The notes below the pieces were generated by a model. That model saw nothing but the letters and a program-made list of their open reading frames with translations. It did no database searches and was not told the origin of the DNA. From positions 4,960,001-5,024,000 of the forward strand of contig NZ_CP113529.1 in the NCBI RefSeq assembly GCF_026723865.1: DNA of 64,000 nucleotides. Reading direction: 5' to 3'. The DNA is from Mycobacterium sp. Aquia_216. Lineage in GTDB: Bacteria > Actinomycetota > Actinomycetes > Mycobacteriales > Mycobacteriaceae. The number at the start of each line of letters is the position of its first letter. Positions within the stretch are counted from its first letter, which is position 1. Shown here piece by piece: positions 1 to 11,331 of the stretch. Made by a program: the position numbers and the translations under genes.

Positions 1-744
1 ACGGTCAATCTGGCCGCCGCGATGGCCGCCCGCGGCCTGTCGGTCGGCGTGCTCGACGCCGATATCCACGGCCATTCCATCCCCCGGATGATGGGCACCA
101 CCGACCGGCCCACGCAGGTCGAGTCGATGATCCTGCCGCCGATCGCCCACGAGGTGAAGGTCATCTCGATCGCGCAGTTCACCGAGGGCAACACCCCGGT
201 GGTGTGGCGCGGACCGATGCTGCACCGGGCGTTGCAGCAGTTCCTGGCCGACGTGTACTGGGGCGACCTGGACGTGCTGCTGCTCGATCTGCCGCCCGGT
301 ACCGGCGACATCGCGATCTCGGTGGCTCAGCTGATCCCCAACGCGGAGATCCTGGTCGTGACCACGCCGCAGTTGGCCGCCGCCGAGGTCGCCGAGCGGG
401 CCGGCAGCATCGCGCTGCAAACCCGCCAGCGCATCGTCGGCGTCGTGGAGAACATGTCCGGGCTCGTCCTGCCGGACGGCTCGACCATGCAGGTGTTCGG
501 CGAGGGGGGCGGCGTGCAGGTGGCCGAGCGGCTCTCTCGCGCGGTGGGCGCCGAGGTGCCGCTGCTGGGTCAGATCCCGCTGGACCCGGCGCTGGTGGCT
601 GCCGGTGATTCGGGGGTCCCGATCGTGCTGAGCGCACCCGATTCGCCGGTGGGAAAGGAGCTGCGCAGCGTGGCCGACAAGCTGTCGGCACGAAAGCGTG
701 GATTGGCAGGCGTGTCGCTGGGACTCGATCCGACCCGGCGCTAG
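1..744 (+). CDS. mrp: Mrp/NBP35-family Fe-S cluster carrier ATPase, 5' end outside window
   Basis: This is the C-terminal part of an Mrp ATPase (MinD/ParA-like P-loop fold), which binds and transfers Fe-S clusters in the cytoplasm. The frame is open from base 1, so the Walker A region and true start lie before the window. What remains shows the switch-type DADIHGHS segment, the LLLDLPPGTGDI Walker B region and the VVENMSGL segment. Family members are about 380 residues; 247 codons are present here. It converges on tatB with 59 bp between the two stops, and a GC hairpin lies in that gap. In M. tuberculosis several genes (Rv1225c-Rv1228) lie between mrp and tatB; none are present here. Confidence 0.93.
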   Translation, partial: TVNLAAAMAARGLSVGVLDADIHGHSIPRMMGTTDRPTQVESMILPPIAHEVKVISIAQFTEGNTPVVWRGPMLHRALQQFLADVYWGDLDVLLLDLPPGTGDIAISVAQLIPNAEILVVTTPQLAAAEVAERAGSIALQTRQRIVGVVENMSGLVLPDGSTMQVFGEGGGVQVAERLSRAVGAEVPLLGQIPLDPALVAAGDSGVPIVLSAPDSPVGKELRSVADKLSARKRGLAGVSLGLDPTRR

Positions 745-759
745 CCGCTCAGGCCCGAT

Positions 760-780
760 GGCCCGCCTCCGCGGCGGGCC
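760..780. terminator. Hairpin between convergent mrp and tatB
   Basis: A perfect 8-bp stem (760-767 with 773-780) closes a 5-base loop, 16 bases after the mrp stop and 24 bases after the tatB stop. There is no T tract, as is usual for mycobacterial intrinsic terminators. It could serve both convergent genes. Confidence 0.55.
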
Positions 781-803
781 GACACGGCCCGCATCGTCAC
801 CGG

Positions 804-1190
804 CTAGGTTGCGTCGGTGTCGTACGGCACCGGGCCGGGCGCATGCTGCTGGGCTGCGTTTTGCACCCCGTTCGGCGTGCCGTTGGCCGCCGGGCGGTCG
901 AAGTTTCCGGTGAGGAATGAGTCGTCGCCGTCCAGCAGATGCTTGGTCAGCGCGGCGCGCGGCGTCATCCCCCGCAATTTCTGCAGCTCGCTCAGCGGTC
1001 CGCGCAGATCGTCGAACTCGGGCCCGAGGTCCTGGCGCAGTTGGCTGGTCATACCGCTGAGGTAGTCGCGGGCCTGCCGCAGCGAGGTCGACGTCCAGCG
1101 GATCGCACCCGGAAGCCGCTCCGGCCCAAGGATCACCAGCCCGACCACCACGAGGACCAGGATGTGCTCCCAGCTCAGGTTCCCGAACAT
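804..1190 (-). CDS. tatB: Sec-independent twin-arginine translocase protein TatB
   Basis: TatB recruits folded twin-arginine substrates to TatC at the cytoplasmic membrane. The 128-residue protein has the diagnostic N-terminal helix (residues 7-22), then a LGPERLPGA hinge and an amphipathic helix, followed by a variable acidic and proline-rich tail. Its length matches mycobacterial TatB. The ATG at 1188-1190 directly abuts the htrA stop codon at 1191-1193 with no spacer, so translation is probably coupled. The order sigE-rseA-htrA-tatB is the conserved mycobacterial arrangement and places Tat export in the same transcription unit as envelope-stress functions. Confidence 0.95.
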   Translation of the reverse strand: MFGNLSWEHILVLVVVGLVILGPERLPGAIRWTSTSLRQARDYLSGMTSQLRQDLGPEFDDLRGPLSELQKLRGMTPRAALTKHLLDGDDSFLTGNFDRPAANGTPNGVQNAAQQHAPGPVPYDTDAT

Positions 1191-2726
<1,536 letters not shown>

Positions 2727-2873
2727 TTAGATCCGCTGCTTGAGTGCTCGAAACAGGCCTCGCACCGGACCCTTGTCCAGGGCAAGCCCAGGCACGGCAC
2801 TGTTTGCGTCCACCCTAGTATCCACGGTTGCTCACCGGTCGGCTTGAACCCACGTGCTGGGGCGACCCGGCTG

Positions 2874-3269
2874 CTACCGGCGCTTACGCTGGTCGCGCAC
2901 ATCGCGATCAGCGAAACCGTCGGGCGCCCGCGAGGGCGTGTCGTCGGGCGGGTAGTGCGGGATCTCCGACAGCAGGCCGAGCAGGGTGCTGGGGATGCGG
3001 ATCGGGTGGGAGTCGCGCAGCGCGGCACGCGCCCGGCTCTGGTCATCGACTTCGGCCGCGCATTGCGGGCATAGCGAGAGGTGATGGGCGGCCCGCAAGT
3101 GGGCGTTCATCCGCAGCTCACCGTCGACAAACGCGGCGATCGCCTCGACGGACAGATGCTCGGTCGAACCGAATTGACGCGGCGCGCCCACCGGGGCATC
3201 ACTTTGGGAGGCGAACTGGGCGGGGAGCCAGGAGAACGCGCGACGGAACACATGTCCCCGGTCGGCCAT
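2874..3269 (-). CDS. rseA: Zinc-associated anti-sigma factor RseA, antagonist of SigE
   Basis: RseA binds and inhibits SigE. In M. tuberculosis, PknB phosphorylation and ClpC1P2 proteolysis release the sigma factor. The predicted 131-residue protein has the ZAS motif HxxxCxxC at His63-Cys67-Cys70, preceded by a helical sigma-binding segment. The ATG at 3269 was chosen because an AAAGGA Shine-Dalgarno lies just upstream and the first residues match Rv1222. The frame stays open further upstream but has no good ribosome site. It is about 20 residues shorter than the M. tuberculosis protein because the disordered glycine-rich tail is reduced. It lies 118 bp after sigE. Confidence 0.93.
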   Translation of the reverse strand: MADRGHVFRRAFSWLPAQFASQSDAPVGAPRQFGSTEHLSVEAIAAFVDGELRMNAHLRAAHHLSLCPQCAAEVDDQSRARAALRDSHPIRIPSTLLGLLSEIPHYPPDDTPSRAPDGFADRDVRDQRKRR

Positions 3270-3387
3270 CACCAGTTCCTTTCGCTGCCACGTACCCCTC
3301 GAATGTAGCGCGACAAGGTGCCCGGCACCGCTATGCATCTCGCGAAATCGCATGATTATCGGCCCGAAAGCCGTGCTTGCGCCCGGC

Positions 3388-4143
3388 CTAAGCCGATTTG
3401 GCGTGGGTTTCCGGCTCGGAGTGCGCGGCCAGGTAGTCGCGCAAAGCCTGACGTCCGCGGTGTATCCGGCTGCGGACGGTGCCCAGCTTGACGCCCAGCG
3501 TGGCGCCGATCTCCTCGTAGGACAGGCCTTCGATGTCGCACAGCACCACGGCGGCACGAAACTCCGGCGGCAGCGAATCCAGGGCAGCCTGCAGGTCGGG
3601 CCCGAGGTGGGCATCGTGATAGATCTGCTCGGGGTTGGGCTCGTCGGCCGGAACCCGGTCGTAGTCCTCCGGCAATGCTTCCATCCGGATGCGGGCGCGC
3701 CTGCGCACCATGTCAAGGAACAAATTCGTGGTGATGCGGTGCAGCCAGCCCTCGAAGGTTCCCGGCTGATAGTTCTGCACCGACCGGAACACCCGGATGA
3801 ACGTCTCCTGGGTCAGATCCTCGGCGTCTTGCTGATTACCCGACAGCCGGTAGGCCAGCCGGTACACCCGATCCGCGTGCTGACGCACCAATTCATCCCA
3901 GGACGGCATCGTCGTCTTGTCCCCGGTCGCGTCGAACACGGCGGTGCCCTGCAGCCCGTCAGCCGGTTCGACCCATTCGTCGTCGGGGCATTCCTGGGCG
4001 TGCGACATCGTGCTCGGGCTCAAGAGAGTGGTGTTGATCGATTCCTCCGAATAACTCGCCCTGCCTGTTGACGGCAGTCCATCACCTGCGCCAACACGAA
4101 GTTCCCAGTCCATATTCCCCACCCAACGTCCTCCACGTTCCAT
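3388..4143 (-). CDS. sigE: ECF RNA polymerase sigma factor SigE
   Basis: SigE directs transcription under envelope, oxidative and surface stress. From the ATG at 4143 it has 251 residues. Region 2 covers about 82-152 ([15 protein letters not shown], then WLHRITTN) and region 4 about 185-240 (helix-turn-helix [20 protein letters not shown]). In-frame ATGs at 4113 and 4008 give shorter forms. M. tuberculosis SigE is known to be made from more than one start, and the ATG at 4008 (MSHAQ) matches the conserved internal start there. The ATG at 4143 was chosen because the N-terminal extension aligns with Rv1221. A candidate MprA box lies 45 bp upstream. Confidence 0.95.
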   Translation of the reverse strand: MERGGRWVGNMDWELRVGAGDGLPSTGRASYSEESINTTLLSPSTMSHAQECPDDEWVEPADGLQGTAVFDATGDKTTMPSWDELVRQHADRVYRLAYRLSGNQQDAEDLTQETFIRVFRSVQNYQPGTFEGWLHRITTNLFLDMVRRRARIRMEALPEDYDRVPADEPNPEQIYHDAHLGPDLQAALDSLPPEFRAAVVLCDIEGLSYEEIGATLGVKLGTVRSRIHRGRQALRDYLAAHSEPETHAKSA

Positions 4144-4187
4144 ACCGTCACCGTCGCGCACCGGCGTATGGGCGGCATAGGAGCAAT

Positions 4188-4206
4188 CTGAGGTTTGGCT
4201 GAGAAA
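4188..4206 (-). promoter_or_regulatory. Candidate MprA box upstream of sigE
   Basis: On the minus strand two 8-base direct repeats, TTTCTCAG and AACCTCAG, are separated by 3 bases. They share CTCAG exactly. This matches the described MprA box layout (two loosely conserved 8-bp direct repeats, 3-bp spacer), and MprA is known to act on sigE in M. tuberculosis. It ends 45 bp before the longest sigE start. Binding is inferred. Confidence 0.65.
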
Positions 4207-4333
4207 CCTTTTTGTTACCTGGCGTAAGCAGGGCATATTCCGGTCAGAGTGACTTAGGCCGCGCCGGCGTTCCCGGGCGTGTCGGAAACGATCCCGCGCA
4301 GGCGCGCCTGACGGTCCGGGCGCCGACATGCAA

Positions 4334-4339
4334 TACGCT
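4334..4339 (+). promoter_or_regulatory. -10 element of a leaderless promoter for the methyltransferase
   Basis: TACGCT lies 6 bases before the ATG at 4346. This fits a TANNNT -10 with transcription starting at the start codon, and it favours 4346 over the upstream ATG at 4328. Confidence 0.5.
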
Positions 4340-4345
4340 GCGGGC

Positions 4346-5014
4346 ATGGACGGCACCGACGAAGAAACCCCCGGCCAGGCGGTCCCCAGTCGGGCAGAAT
4401 CGCTCTCCGCGCACGCGGAGGGGTCGATATCGGAGGACGCGATCCTGGCAGGCGCCCGCGAACGCTCCGTCGATATCGGTGCTCGGGCCGTGACGCCCGC
4501 GGTCGGCGCGCTGCTGAGCCTGCTGACCAAGCTCAGCGGCGGCAAGGCGGTCGCGGAGGTCGGAACGGGCGCCGGGGTCAGCGGACTCTGGTTGTTGTCG
4601 GGGATGAGCGATGACGGGGTGTTGACCACGATCGATATCGAGCCCGAGTATCTGCGGCTGGCCAAGCAGGCCTTCTCCGAAGCCGGCATCGGCCCGTCGC
4701 GCACCCGGCTGATCAGCGGCCGCGCCCAAGAGGTGCTCACCCGACTCGCCGACGAGTCCTACGATCTGGTGTTCGTCGACGCCGACCCGATCGACCAGCC
4801 CGACTATGTCGTCGAGGGCGTGCGGCTGCTGCGATCCGGCGGCATCATCGTCGTGCACGGCTCGGCGCTGGGCGGACGGGCCGGCGATCCCGCGGCGCGC
4901 GACGCTGAGGTGATCGCGGTCCGGGAGGCGGCCCGGTTGATCGCCGAAGATGAGCGGCTGACGCCCGCGCTGGTGCCGCTCGGTGACGGGGTCTTGGCAG
5001 CGGTCCGCGACTAG
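4346..5014 (+). CDS. SAM-dependent O-methyltransferase (Rv1220c type)
   Basis: Class I SAM-dependent methyltransferase of the catechol/caffeoyl-CoA O-methyltransferase family. It has 222 residues, with the SAM-binding glycine loop [10 protein letters not shown] at 71-80, an acidic ribose-binding position after TTIDIEPE, and the metal/active-site region [14 protein letters not shown]. The substrate is unknown. It is divergent from sigE across about 200 bp, the conserved mycobacterial arrangement. An ATG at 4328 would add six residues, but a -10 hexamer sits 6 bases before 4346 and the residues from there match homologues better. Confidence 0.88.
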   Translation: MDGTDEETPGQAVPSRAESLSAHAEGSISEDAILAGARERSVDIGARAVTPAVGALLSLLTKLSGGKAVAEVGTGAGVSGLWLLSGMSDDGVLTTIDIEPEYLRLAKQAFSEAGIGPSRTRLISGRAQEVLTRLADESYDLVFVDADPIDQPDYVVEGVRLLRSGGIIVVHGSALGGRAGDPAARDAEVIAVREAARLIAEDERLTPALVPLGDGVLAAVRD

Positions 5015-5079
5015 CCGACCTGCCAGCTCGACGAGCCAATAGACGACCTTCCTTCGCGAGATCCCTCGGGGCGGCCTCC

Positions 5080-5125
5080 TTGACCTTCGGCTGAACGTCT
5101 GTTTAATCTACTGAACATGCGTTCA
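5080..5125 (+). promoter_or_regulatory. Promoter and candidate TetR autoregulatory operator
   Basis: TTGACC (5080-5085), an 18-base spacer and TAATCT (5104-5109) form a good housekeeping promoter, with the ATG of the TetR gene 7 bases after the -10 (leaderless). Three TGAAC half-sites surround it: 5092-5096, 5112-5116 and an inverted copy at 5121-5125. The last two form TGAAC-ATGC-GTTCA across the start codon. The first two are 20 bp apart, two helical turns. This layout fits autorepression. Confidence 0.55.
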
Positions 5126-5755
5126 GACGACCTGACCACCGCCGCTCGGATCCGCGATGCGGCGATCGAGCAATTCGCCCAGCACGGTTTCGCCGTCGGG
5201 CTGCGTGCCATCGCCGAGGCCGCGGGTGTGAGCGCGGCATTGGTCATTCACCACTTCGGCTCGAAGGAAGGCCTGCGCAAGGCGTGCGACGACTACGTCG
5301 CCGAGGAGATCCGCGATACCAAGTCGGAAGCGCTCACATCCAACGATCCAGCCGGCTGGCTGGGACAGATGGCGGAGATCGAGTCCTACGCGGCGCTCAC
5401 CGGTTACGTGGTGCGCAGCCTGCAGACCGGCGGCGAGCTGGCGAAGATGTTGTGGCAGCGAATGATTGACAATGCCGAGCAATACTTTGCCGACGGCGTG
5501 CGGGCCGGGACGATCAAGCCCAGTCGCGATCCCCACGCCAGGGCCAAGTTTCTGGCCATCAGCTCGGGCGGCGGCCTGCTGCTCTATATCCAAATGCATC
5601 CAACCCCAACAGATTTGCGGGCGGTCCTGCGCGACTACGCCCGCGATATGGTGCTGCCCGCACTGGAGATCTACACCGAGGGGTTGATGGCCGACCGCAC
5701 CATGTATGACACATTCCTGGCCGCAGAAGATCAAGGAGAATCCCATGGCAGCTGA
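5117..5755 (+). CDS. TetR-family repressor of the adjacent ABC exporter (Rv1219c type)
   Basis: TetR-family regulator of 212 residues. The N-terminal helix-turn-helix (about 10-55) shows the usual [20 protein letters not shown] pattern, followed by an all-helical ligand-binding and dimer domain. The homologue Rv1219c represses its own gene and the Rv1218c-Rv1217c drug exporter. Here its stop overlaps the start of the ABC ATPase by 11 bp, so regulator and exporter form one operon. TGAAC repeats flank and overlap its start codon and are the likely operator. Confidence 0.92.
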   Translation: MRSDDLTTAARIRDAAIEQFAQHGFAVGLRAIAEAAGVSAALVIHHFGSKEGLRKACDDYVAEEIRDTKSEALTSNDPAGWLGQMAEIESYAALTGYVVRSLQTGGELAKMLWQRMIDNAEQYFADGVRAGTIKPSRDPHARAKFLAISSGGGLLLYIQMHPTPTDLRAVLRDYARDMVLPALEIYTEGLMADRTMYDTFLAAEDQGESHGS

Positions 5756-6665
5756 TATCGCACCCATCGAAATCCGCAATCTCACCAAGAACTTCGGTGC
5801 GGCACGGGCGCTGGACGGCCTCGACCTGACGGTGCGTCAGGGTGAAGTGCACGGCTTTCTCGGCCCCAACGGCGCCGGCAAGTCGACCACGATCCGCATC
5901 CTGTTGGGCCTGGTCAAAGCCGACAGCGGAAGCGTGCGACTGCTGGGTGGTGACCCGTGGACTGATGCCGTCGAATTGCACCGCCATATCGCTTACGTAC
6001 CAGGTGATGTCACGCTCTGGCCGGCACTGAGCGGCGGCGAAACGATCGATCTGCTGGCCCGTATGCGCGGCGGCATCGACGACCAACGGCGCCGCGAGCT
6101 GATCGAGCGCTTCGACCTCGACCCGACCAAGAAGTCGCGCACCTACTCCAAGGGCAACCGGCAAAAGGTCTCGCTGATTTCGGCCTTCTCGTCCCGAGCC
6201 AGCTTGCTACTGCTGGACGAACCGAGCAGCGGGCTGGACCCGTTGATGGAGAACATATTTCAGCAATGCGTCGCCGAGGCCCGCGACCGTGGTGTGACGG
6301 TGTTGCTGTCCAGCCACATCCTGGCCGAAACCGAAGCTCTGTGCCAAACGGTGACCATCATCCGGGCCGGTAAGACCATCGAGAGCGGTTCGCTCGACTC
6401 GATGCGGCACCTCAGCCGCACGTCGATCAGGGCGGAAATGACCGGCGATCCTGGCGATCTCAGTCGAATCAAGGGAGTCGAGGACGTCAGCGTCGAGGGC
6501 AACACCCTGCGCGCACAGGTCGACGGCGACAGCCTCGGGGAACTCATCCGGGTGCTGGGCGACGCCGGGGTGCGCAGCCTGGTCAGCCAGCCACCGACAC
6601 TCGAGGAGCTCTTCCTGCGGCACTACGACACCGGGCGCAGCGAGAAGAAGGTGTCGGCATCATGA
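5745..6665 (+). CDS. ABC transporter ATP-binding protein, multidrug type (Rv1218c type)
   Basis: ATPase subunit of a two-gene exporter. The 306 residues contain Walker [10 protein letters not shown] (40-48), a Q-loop region, a degenerate signature around SKGNRQK, Walker [11 protein letters not shown] and the SSHILAE switch histidine. The C-terminal part resembles DrrA-type exporters. The ATG at 5745 has an AAGGAGA ribosome site 5 bases upstream and overlaps the TetR gene. Its stop overlaps the permease start as ATGA. The M. tuberculosis pair confers efflux of several antimycobacterial compounds. Substrate range here is inferred. Confidence 0.93.
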   Translation: MAADIAPIEIRNLTKNFGAARALDGLDLTVRQGEVHGFLGPNGAGKSTTIRILLGLVKADSGSVRLLGGDPWTDAVELHRHIAYVPGDVTLWPALSGGETIDLLARMRGGIDDQRRRELIERFDLDPTKKSRTYSKGNRQKVSLISAFSSRASLLLLDEPSSGLDPLMENIFQQCVAEARDRGVTVLLSSHILAETEALCQTVTIIRAGKTIESGSLDSMRHLSRTSIRAEMTGDPGDLSRIKGVEDVSVEGNTLRAQVDGDSLGELIRVLGDAGVRSLVSQPPTLEELFLRHYDTGRSEKKVSAS

Positions 6666-8302
6666 GCACCGCAACACTCGATCGGCCGGGCCACCCGGGA
6701 CACTCTGCCCCACAACGAAGTTCGAATTTCACCGGAACGCTTTCGATGCTGCGCCTCTATCTGCGCCGCGACCGGGTCTCGGCGCCGTTGTGGATTCTGC
6801 TGCTGTCGCTGCCGTTGGCGACCGTGTATGTGGGAAGCATCGAAAACCTCTACCCCACCCAAGCCGGCCGCGCCGGGTTCGCGGCGACCATCATGGCCAG
6901 CCCGGCGCAGCGCGCCCTCTACGGGCAGGTCTACAACGACAGCCTTGGCGCGGTGGGCATTTGGAAGGCCGGGATGTTCCACGTGCTGATCGCGGTCGCC
7001 GTCATTCTCACGATGATCCGGCACACCCGCGCCGACGAGGAAAGCGGCCGGACCGAACTGGTGGACTCGACCGGGGTCGGACGGTACGCCAGTCTCACCG
7101 CGGCGCTGATCCTGTCCTTCGGGGCCTCGATTGCCACCGGCGCGATCGGTGCGGCGGGATTGCTCACCACCAAGGTCCCGCCCGGCGGGTCGGTGGCCTT
7201 CGGCGCCGCGCTGGGCGCCTCGGGCGCGGTGTTCACGGCGGTGGCCGCGGTGACCGCGCAGTTGTCGGCGAGCGCACGATTCGCGCGCGGCGCCGCTTTC
7301 GCCGCGCTGGGCGCCGCGTTCACGCTGCGCGCCATCGGCGATGCCAGCTCCGGTGCGCTGTCGTGGCTTTCACCGCTGGGCTGGTCGCTGCAGGTGCGGC
7401 CCTACGCGGGCGATCGCTGGTGGGTGCTGCTGCTGCATCTGGTCACGGTGATCGCCCTGGCCACCGTGGCGTATCGACTGCTGGCGGGCCGCGACGTCGG
7501 CGCCGGACTCGTCGCCGAGCGTGCCGGTCCGGCCAGCGCGGCACCGGCGCTGAGCAACGTCTTCGGGCTGGCGTGGCGGCTGGACCGCGGCGCGCTGCTG
7601 CTGTGGACGGTGAGCCTGTGTCTGTACGGCCTGGTGATGGGCAGCGTGGCGCACGGCATCGGAGACGAGGTCGGCAGCGGCGTGGCGCGTGACATCGTCG
7701 CGCGGATGGGCGGGACCACCGTGTTGGAGGAGGCCTTCATCGCGGTGGCGTTCTCGATGATGGGCATGGTGGCTTCCGCATTCGCCATCTCGCTCACCTC
7801 GCGACTGCACCAGGAGGAATCCGGCTTGCGCGCCGAGACGACGCTGGCCGGCGCGGTGTCGCGAACCCGTTGGCTGGCGAGCCATTTGGTGACCGCCCTG
7901 CTCGGGTCCGCGGCAGCGATGCTGGTCGCCGGGGTAACGGGCGGGCTGGTCTACGGCGTCGCGGCCGGCGATGTCGGCGGCAAGTTGGCCGTAGTGCTGG
8001 GCACCGCGGCCGTGCAGTTGCCGGCCGTCTGGCTGACGTCGGCCGTGACCGTCGGATTGTTCGGTCTCGCACCGCGGTTCACGCCGGTGGCGTGGGGCGT
8101 ACTGATCGGGTTCATCGCCTTGTACCTGATCGGGTCGTTGGCGCGTTTCCCGCAGTGGGTGCTCGACCTCGAGCCCTTCGCGCATGTTCCGCGGGTCGGC
8201 AGCAGCTTCACCGTCGTGCCGGTGCTGTGGCTGCTGGCCATCGATGCGGTGCTGATCGCGTTGGGAACCATGGCATTCCGTCGGCGGGACCTGCGATCGT
8301 GA
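6662..8302 (+). CDS. ABC-2 type exporter permease (Rv1217c type)
   Basis: Membrane subunit pairing with the preceding ATPase. The 546 residues form two homologous halves of about six helices each, with hydrophobic runs at roughly 40-60, 105-125, 140-200, 215-235 and 260-280, repeated after residue 305. This is a full-length two-domain ABC-2 permease rather than a half-size one. It starts at ATG 6662 inside the ATPase stop (ATGA, 4-bp overlap). Its own stop overlaps by one base the ATG of a short relic ORF. Confidence 0.92.
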   Translation: MSTATLDRPGHPGHSAPQRSSNFTGTLSMLRLYLRRDRVSAPLWILLLSLPLATVYVGSIENLYPTQAGRAGFAATIMASPAQRALYGQVYNDSLGAVGIWKAGMFHVLIAVAVILTMIRHTRADEESGRTELVDSTGVGRYASLTAALILSFGASIATGAIGAAGLLTTKVPPGGSVAFGAALGASGAVFTAVAAVTAQLSASARFARGAAFAALGAAFTLRAIGDASSGALSWLSPLGWSLQVRPYAGDRWWVLLLHLVTVIALATVAYRLLAGRDVGAGLVAERAGPASAAPALSNVFGLAWRLDRGALLLWTVSLCLYGLVMGSVAHGIGDEVGSGVARDIVARMGGTTVLEEAFIAVAFSMMGMVASAFAISLTSRLHQEESGLRAETTLAGAVSRTRWLASHLVTALLGSAAAMLVAGVTGGLVYGVAAGDVGGKLAVVLGTAAVQLPAVWLTSAVTVGLFGLAPRFTPVAWGVLIGFIALYLIGSLARFPQWVLDLEPFAHVPRVGSSFTVVPVLWLLAIDAVLIALGTMAFRRRDLRS

Positions 8303-8412
8303 TGACCGGCGCTTTCGCCGAGCTCGACGAATCGATGTTCGCCCAGGAATTGGCCGGGTACGGCGAGTACCCGCAGCGCGTACGCTATCGGCTGCTGCGC
8401 TACGTCTGGTAG
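8302..8412 (+). pseudogene. Relic of an isoprenylcysteine methyltransferase-like membrane protein (Rv1216c position)
   Basis: A 36-codon ORF begins one base inside the permease stop (TGATG). From about codon 8 it reads DESMFAQELAGYGEYPQRVR and ends RYRLLRYVW. This is the typical C-terminal tail of ICMT/NnrU-like integral membrane methyltransferases, which end in motifs such as ELPGYxxYxxRVRYRLxPxxW. In M. tuberculosis, Rv1216c, a predicted membrane protein of about 220 residues, occupies this position. The membrane part is missing here, so this looks like the in-frame remnant of a large deletion. It may still be translated by coupling. Confidence 0.6.
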
Positions 8413-8418
8413 CAGGCT

Positions 8419-8424
8419 TAGGGT
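8419..8424 (+). promoter_or_regulatory. -10 element of a leaderless promoter for the CocE-type hydrolase
   Basis: TAGGGT lies 6 bases before the GTG at 8431 and supports that start. It gives the hydrolase its own promoter behind the deleted gene. Confidence 0.5.
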
Positions 8425-8430
8425 GGCGAC

Positions 8431-10113
8431 GTGGCCCAAATCCCGGCACCTCTCCTCGACCTGCCATGGCGACGCCGTGGCGCCCTGCGGTATGCGCTCG
8501 AACGAATTCGCGGCGTCGCCAGTCCTCCGGTCAGTGTTACCGACCCACCGGCCGACATCGTGATCGATCGCGACGTCGACGTCCCAACCCGCGATGGAAC
8601 CATCTTGCGGATCAACGTCTTTCGGAAAGGCGAGCAAGCCCGGCCAGTCATCCTGAGTATCCATCCCTACGGCAAGGACAAACTGGCGACCCGGCGCGGC
8701 AAGCGATGGACGTTCTCGGTGCAATACCGCGCCATGCGCCAGCCGCAACCGGTGACGTTTTCCGCCCTCACCGGTTGGGAGGCCCCGGACCCGGCCTGGT
8801 GGACCGCGCAAGGCTTCACCGTGGTGAACGCCGACGCGCGCGGCTGTGGTCATTCCGATGGCACCGGAAAGCTGCTGTCCCGCCAAGAAGCCGAGGACAC
8901 CTACGATCTCGTGCAGTGGCTCGCCGGTCAGCCCTGGTGCGACGGCAATGTCGTGATGCTGGGGGTGTCATACCTGGCCGTCAGCCAGTACGCAGCCGCC
9001 GCAATACAGCCGCCGGCCTTGCGGGCGATCTGCCCCTGGGAAGGCTTCACCGACGTGTACCGCGACCTGATGTTCCCGGGCGGGATTCGGGAAATCGGCT
9101 TCGCCCGATTGTGGGGACGCACCGTGTACCGGTCGACCCGGCAGAGCTACAGCCTCGCCCAGATGCAGGAGGATCGCCCGCTGCGCGACGACTTCTGGCG
9201 TTCGCTGGCGCCCGACCTCTCGGCGATCAAGGTGCCGATGCTGGTGTGCGGCAGCTTCTCGGACAACAACTTGCACACCCGCGGCTCGATCCGCGCGTTC
9301 ACCGACGGCGGGTCCACCCACGCCCGCCTCTACACCCACCGCGCCGGCAAATGGGCGACCTTTTACTCCGACACCGCGCGTGCCGAGCAGTTGACGTTCT
9401 TCCGCGACGTGTTGACCGGCGCGCCCGGTTCGCGCAGCGTGCGCCTCGAGGTGCGCGAGGACCGCGACACCGTCACCGCCGTGCGCGAAGAATCCGAATG
9501 GCCACTGGCCCGTACGCGTTGGCGGCCGATATATCTCGCTGATGCCGGAACTCTGGCGCCCGATCGACCACCGACGGACGGCAGCATCACCGTCGGAACA
9601 CGTTCTCGGGCAACATCATTCAGTTGGACGATCCCGGTGGACATGGAGCTGACCGGTCCGATGGCCGTACGGCTGTGGGTGGAACTGGACGGCTGCGACG
9701 ATGCGAACCTCTTCGTCGGCGTGGAGAAGTGGCGTGACGGGCGGTTCATCGAATTCGAGGGTTCCTACGGCTATGGGCGCGACCGGGTCAGCACCGGCTG
9801 GCAGCGGGTCGCGCTGCGCGCGCTGGACCCCGAGCTTTCGCAACCGTGGCAGCCGGTCGCGACATGCACTCAGCCGCAGCCGGTGTCCGCCGGTGACGTG
9901 GTCCCGGTCGACATTGCGCTGGGCCCGTCGGCGACGTTTTTTCGCGCCGGGGAGCAGCTGCGCGTAGTGGTCGCCGGGCGCTGGTTGTGTCCGCGCAATC
10001 CGCTCTTCGGCCAGCTACCCGCGGCCTATCGCAGCTCGCCGCGCGGTCGCCTGACCCTGCACTGGGGCCCGCGTTATGACGCTCATGTGTTGATTCCGGA
10101 GATTCCCGGCTAG
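8431..10113 (+). CDS. CocE/NonD-family serine hydrolase (Rv1215c type)
   Basis: Alpha/beta hydrolase of the S15/CocE group, which cleaves esters or X-Pro peptides. Of its 560 residues, the N-terminal catalytic domain carries the nucleophile Ser180 in LGVSYLA, an acid in [10 protein letters not shown] and a histidine in THRAGKW. A C-terminal jelly-roll domain (about 340-555) is typical of the family. No signal peptide is evident. The GTG start at 8431 follows a -10 hexamer. Its TAG stop interlocks with the glgC stop on the other strand (CTAG at 10110-10113). The physiological substrate is unknown. Confidence 0.88.
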   Translation: MAQIPAPLLDLPWRRRGALRYALERIRGVASPPVSVTDPPADIVIDRDVDVPTRDGTILRINVFRKGEQARPVILSIHPYGKDKLATRRGKRWTFSVQYRAMRQPQPVTFSALTGWEAPDPAWWTAQGFTVVNADARGCGHSDGTGKLLSRQEAEDTYDLVQWLAGQPWCDGNVVMLGVSYLAVSQYAAAAIQPPALRAICPWEGFTDVYRDLMFPGGIREIGFARLWGRTVYRSTRQSYSLAQMQEDRPLRDDFWRSLAPDLSAIKVPMLVCGSFSDNNLHTRGSIRAFTDGGSTHARLYTHRAGKWATFYSDTARAEQLTFFRDVLTGAPGSRSVRLEVREDRDTVTAVREESEWPLARTRWRPIYLADAGTLAPDRPPTDGSITVGTRSRATSFSWTIPVDMELTGPMAVRLWVELDGCDDANLFVGVEKWRDGRFIEFEGSYGYGRDRVSTGWQRVALRALDPELSQPWQPVATCTQPQPVSAGDVVPVDIALGPSATFFRAGEQLRVVVAGRWLCPRNPLFGQLPAAYRSSPRGRLTLHWGPRYDAHVLIPEIPG

Positions 10114-11324
10114 ACCCAGACGCCCTTGCCCACCGCGACCACGCCGCCGGAGCTGATCGCGAAGCGTTCCCGGTCCTTTTCCAGATCCACCCCGACCATT
10201 TCGCCGGGCCCGATCACGACGTTCTTGTCCAGGATCGCGTGGCGCACCACCGCGCCGCGGCCAACCCGGACGCCCGGCATGATCACACTGCCCTCGACGA
10301 TCGCTCCGTCATCGACCACGACGTTCGACGACAGCACCGAATTGCGCACCGAGGCCGCGGAGATGATGCTGCCCGCGCCGACCACCGACTCCTGGGCGGA
10401 GCCGCCGTTGACGAACTTCGCCGGCGCCAGATTCTCGGTCGCGCCGCGAATCGGCCAGCGCTGGTTGTACAGATTGAACACCGGGTGCACCGACACCAGA
10501 TCCATGTGCGCGTCGTAGAACGCGTCCAGCGTCCCGACATCGCGCCAGTAGGCGCGGTCGCGGTCGGTGGCGCCGGGCACCTCGTTGTCGTTGAAGTCGT
10601 AGACCGCGGCCATCCCGTCGCCCACCAACCGCGGAATGATGTCGCCACCCATGTCGTGATCGGAGCGGTCGTCGTCGGCGTCGGCACGAATCGCGTCGAT
10701 GAGCACCTTGGTGGTGAAGATGTAATTGCCCATCGAGACGAACGTCGTCTCCGGGTCGTCGGGGGTGCCCGGCGGCTCCAGCGGCTTCTCCATGAAATTG
10801 CGGATCCGGCCGGACTCGTCGGAGTCAATGCAGCCGAACGCGCTGGCCTCGCTGCGCGGCACCCGGATGCCGGCCACGGTCGCGCCGGCCCCACTGTCGA
10901 TGTGGAACTGGACCATCTGCTCGGGGTCCATCCGGTACACGTGGTCGGCACCGAAAACCACTATGTAGTCCGGGTCTTCGTCGTAGATCAGGTTCAGGGA
11001 CTGGTAGATCGCGTCGGCGGAGCCGGTGTACCAGCGCGGGCCGAGGCGCTGCTGCGCCGGCACCGGGGTGATGTACTCGCCAGCCAGACCGGACAATCGC
11101 CAGTTCTGCGAAATGTGACGGTCAAGTGAATGCGATTTGTATTGCGTGAGAACACAGATCCTGAGATAGCGGGCATTGACGAGGTTGGAAAGCACGAAGT
11201 CGATCAGCCGATAGGCGCCGCCGAAGGGAACCGCGGGCTTGGCCCGGTCCGCGGTCAGCGGATACAGCCGCTTGCCCTCACCGCCGGCCAGGACGATGCC
11301 CAGCACGTGTGGTGCTTCCCTCAT
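10110..11324 (-). CDS. glgC: Glucose-1-phosphate adenylyltransferase / ADP-glucose pyrophosphorylase
   Basis: GlgC makes ADP-glucose from glucose-1-phosphate and ATP, feeding glycogen, capsular glucan and, through GlgM, maltose-1-phosphate. The 404-residue length equals the M. tuberculosis enzyme. The N-terminal nucleotidyltransferase domain has [13 protein letters not shown] (13-25), [10 protein letters not shown] and [10 protein letters not shown]. The C-terminal left-handed beta-helix shows hexapeptide repeats. It is divergent from glgA, and both have leaderless-type -10 elements. Its end interlocks with the stop of the upstream hydrolase gene. Confidence 0.96.
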   Translation of the reverse strand: MREAPHVLGIVLAGGEGKRLYPLTADRAKPAVPFGGAYRLIDFVLSNLVNARYLRICVLTQYKSHSLDRHISQNWRLSGLAGEYITPVPAQQRLGPRWYTGSADAIYQSLNLIYDEDPDYIVVFGADHVYRMDPEQMVQFHIDSGAGATVAGIRVPRSEASAFGCIDSDESGRIRNFMEKPLEPPGTPDDPETTFVSMGNYIFTTKVLIDAIRADADDDRSDHDMGGDIIPRLVGDGMAAVYDFNDNEVPGATDRDRAYWRDVGTLDAFYDAHMDLVSVHPVFNLYNQRWPIRGATENLAPAKFVNGGSAQESVVGAGSIISAASVRNSVLSSNVVVDDGAIVEGSVIMPGVRVGRGAVVRHAILDKNVVIGPGEMVGVDLEKDRERFAISSGGVVAVGKGVWV

Positions 11325-11331
11325 GGCTCCA

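Noticed and set aside
4215..4245. GGAAT ... GTAAC upstream of sigE as a SigH/SigE-type promoter
   Set aside because: The -35 GGAAT is present but the -10 reads GTAAC, not the required GTT core, so the match is too weak.
4144..4740. Upstream extension of the sigE frame
   Set aside because: Antisense to the methyltransferase gene; homology with SigE begins at residue 1 of the 4143 start.
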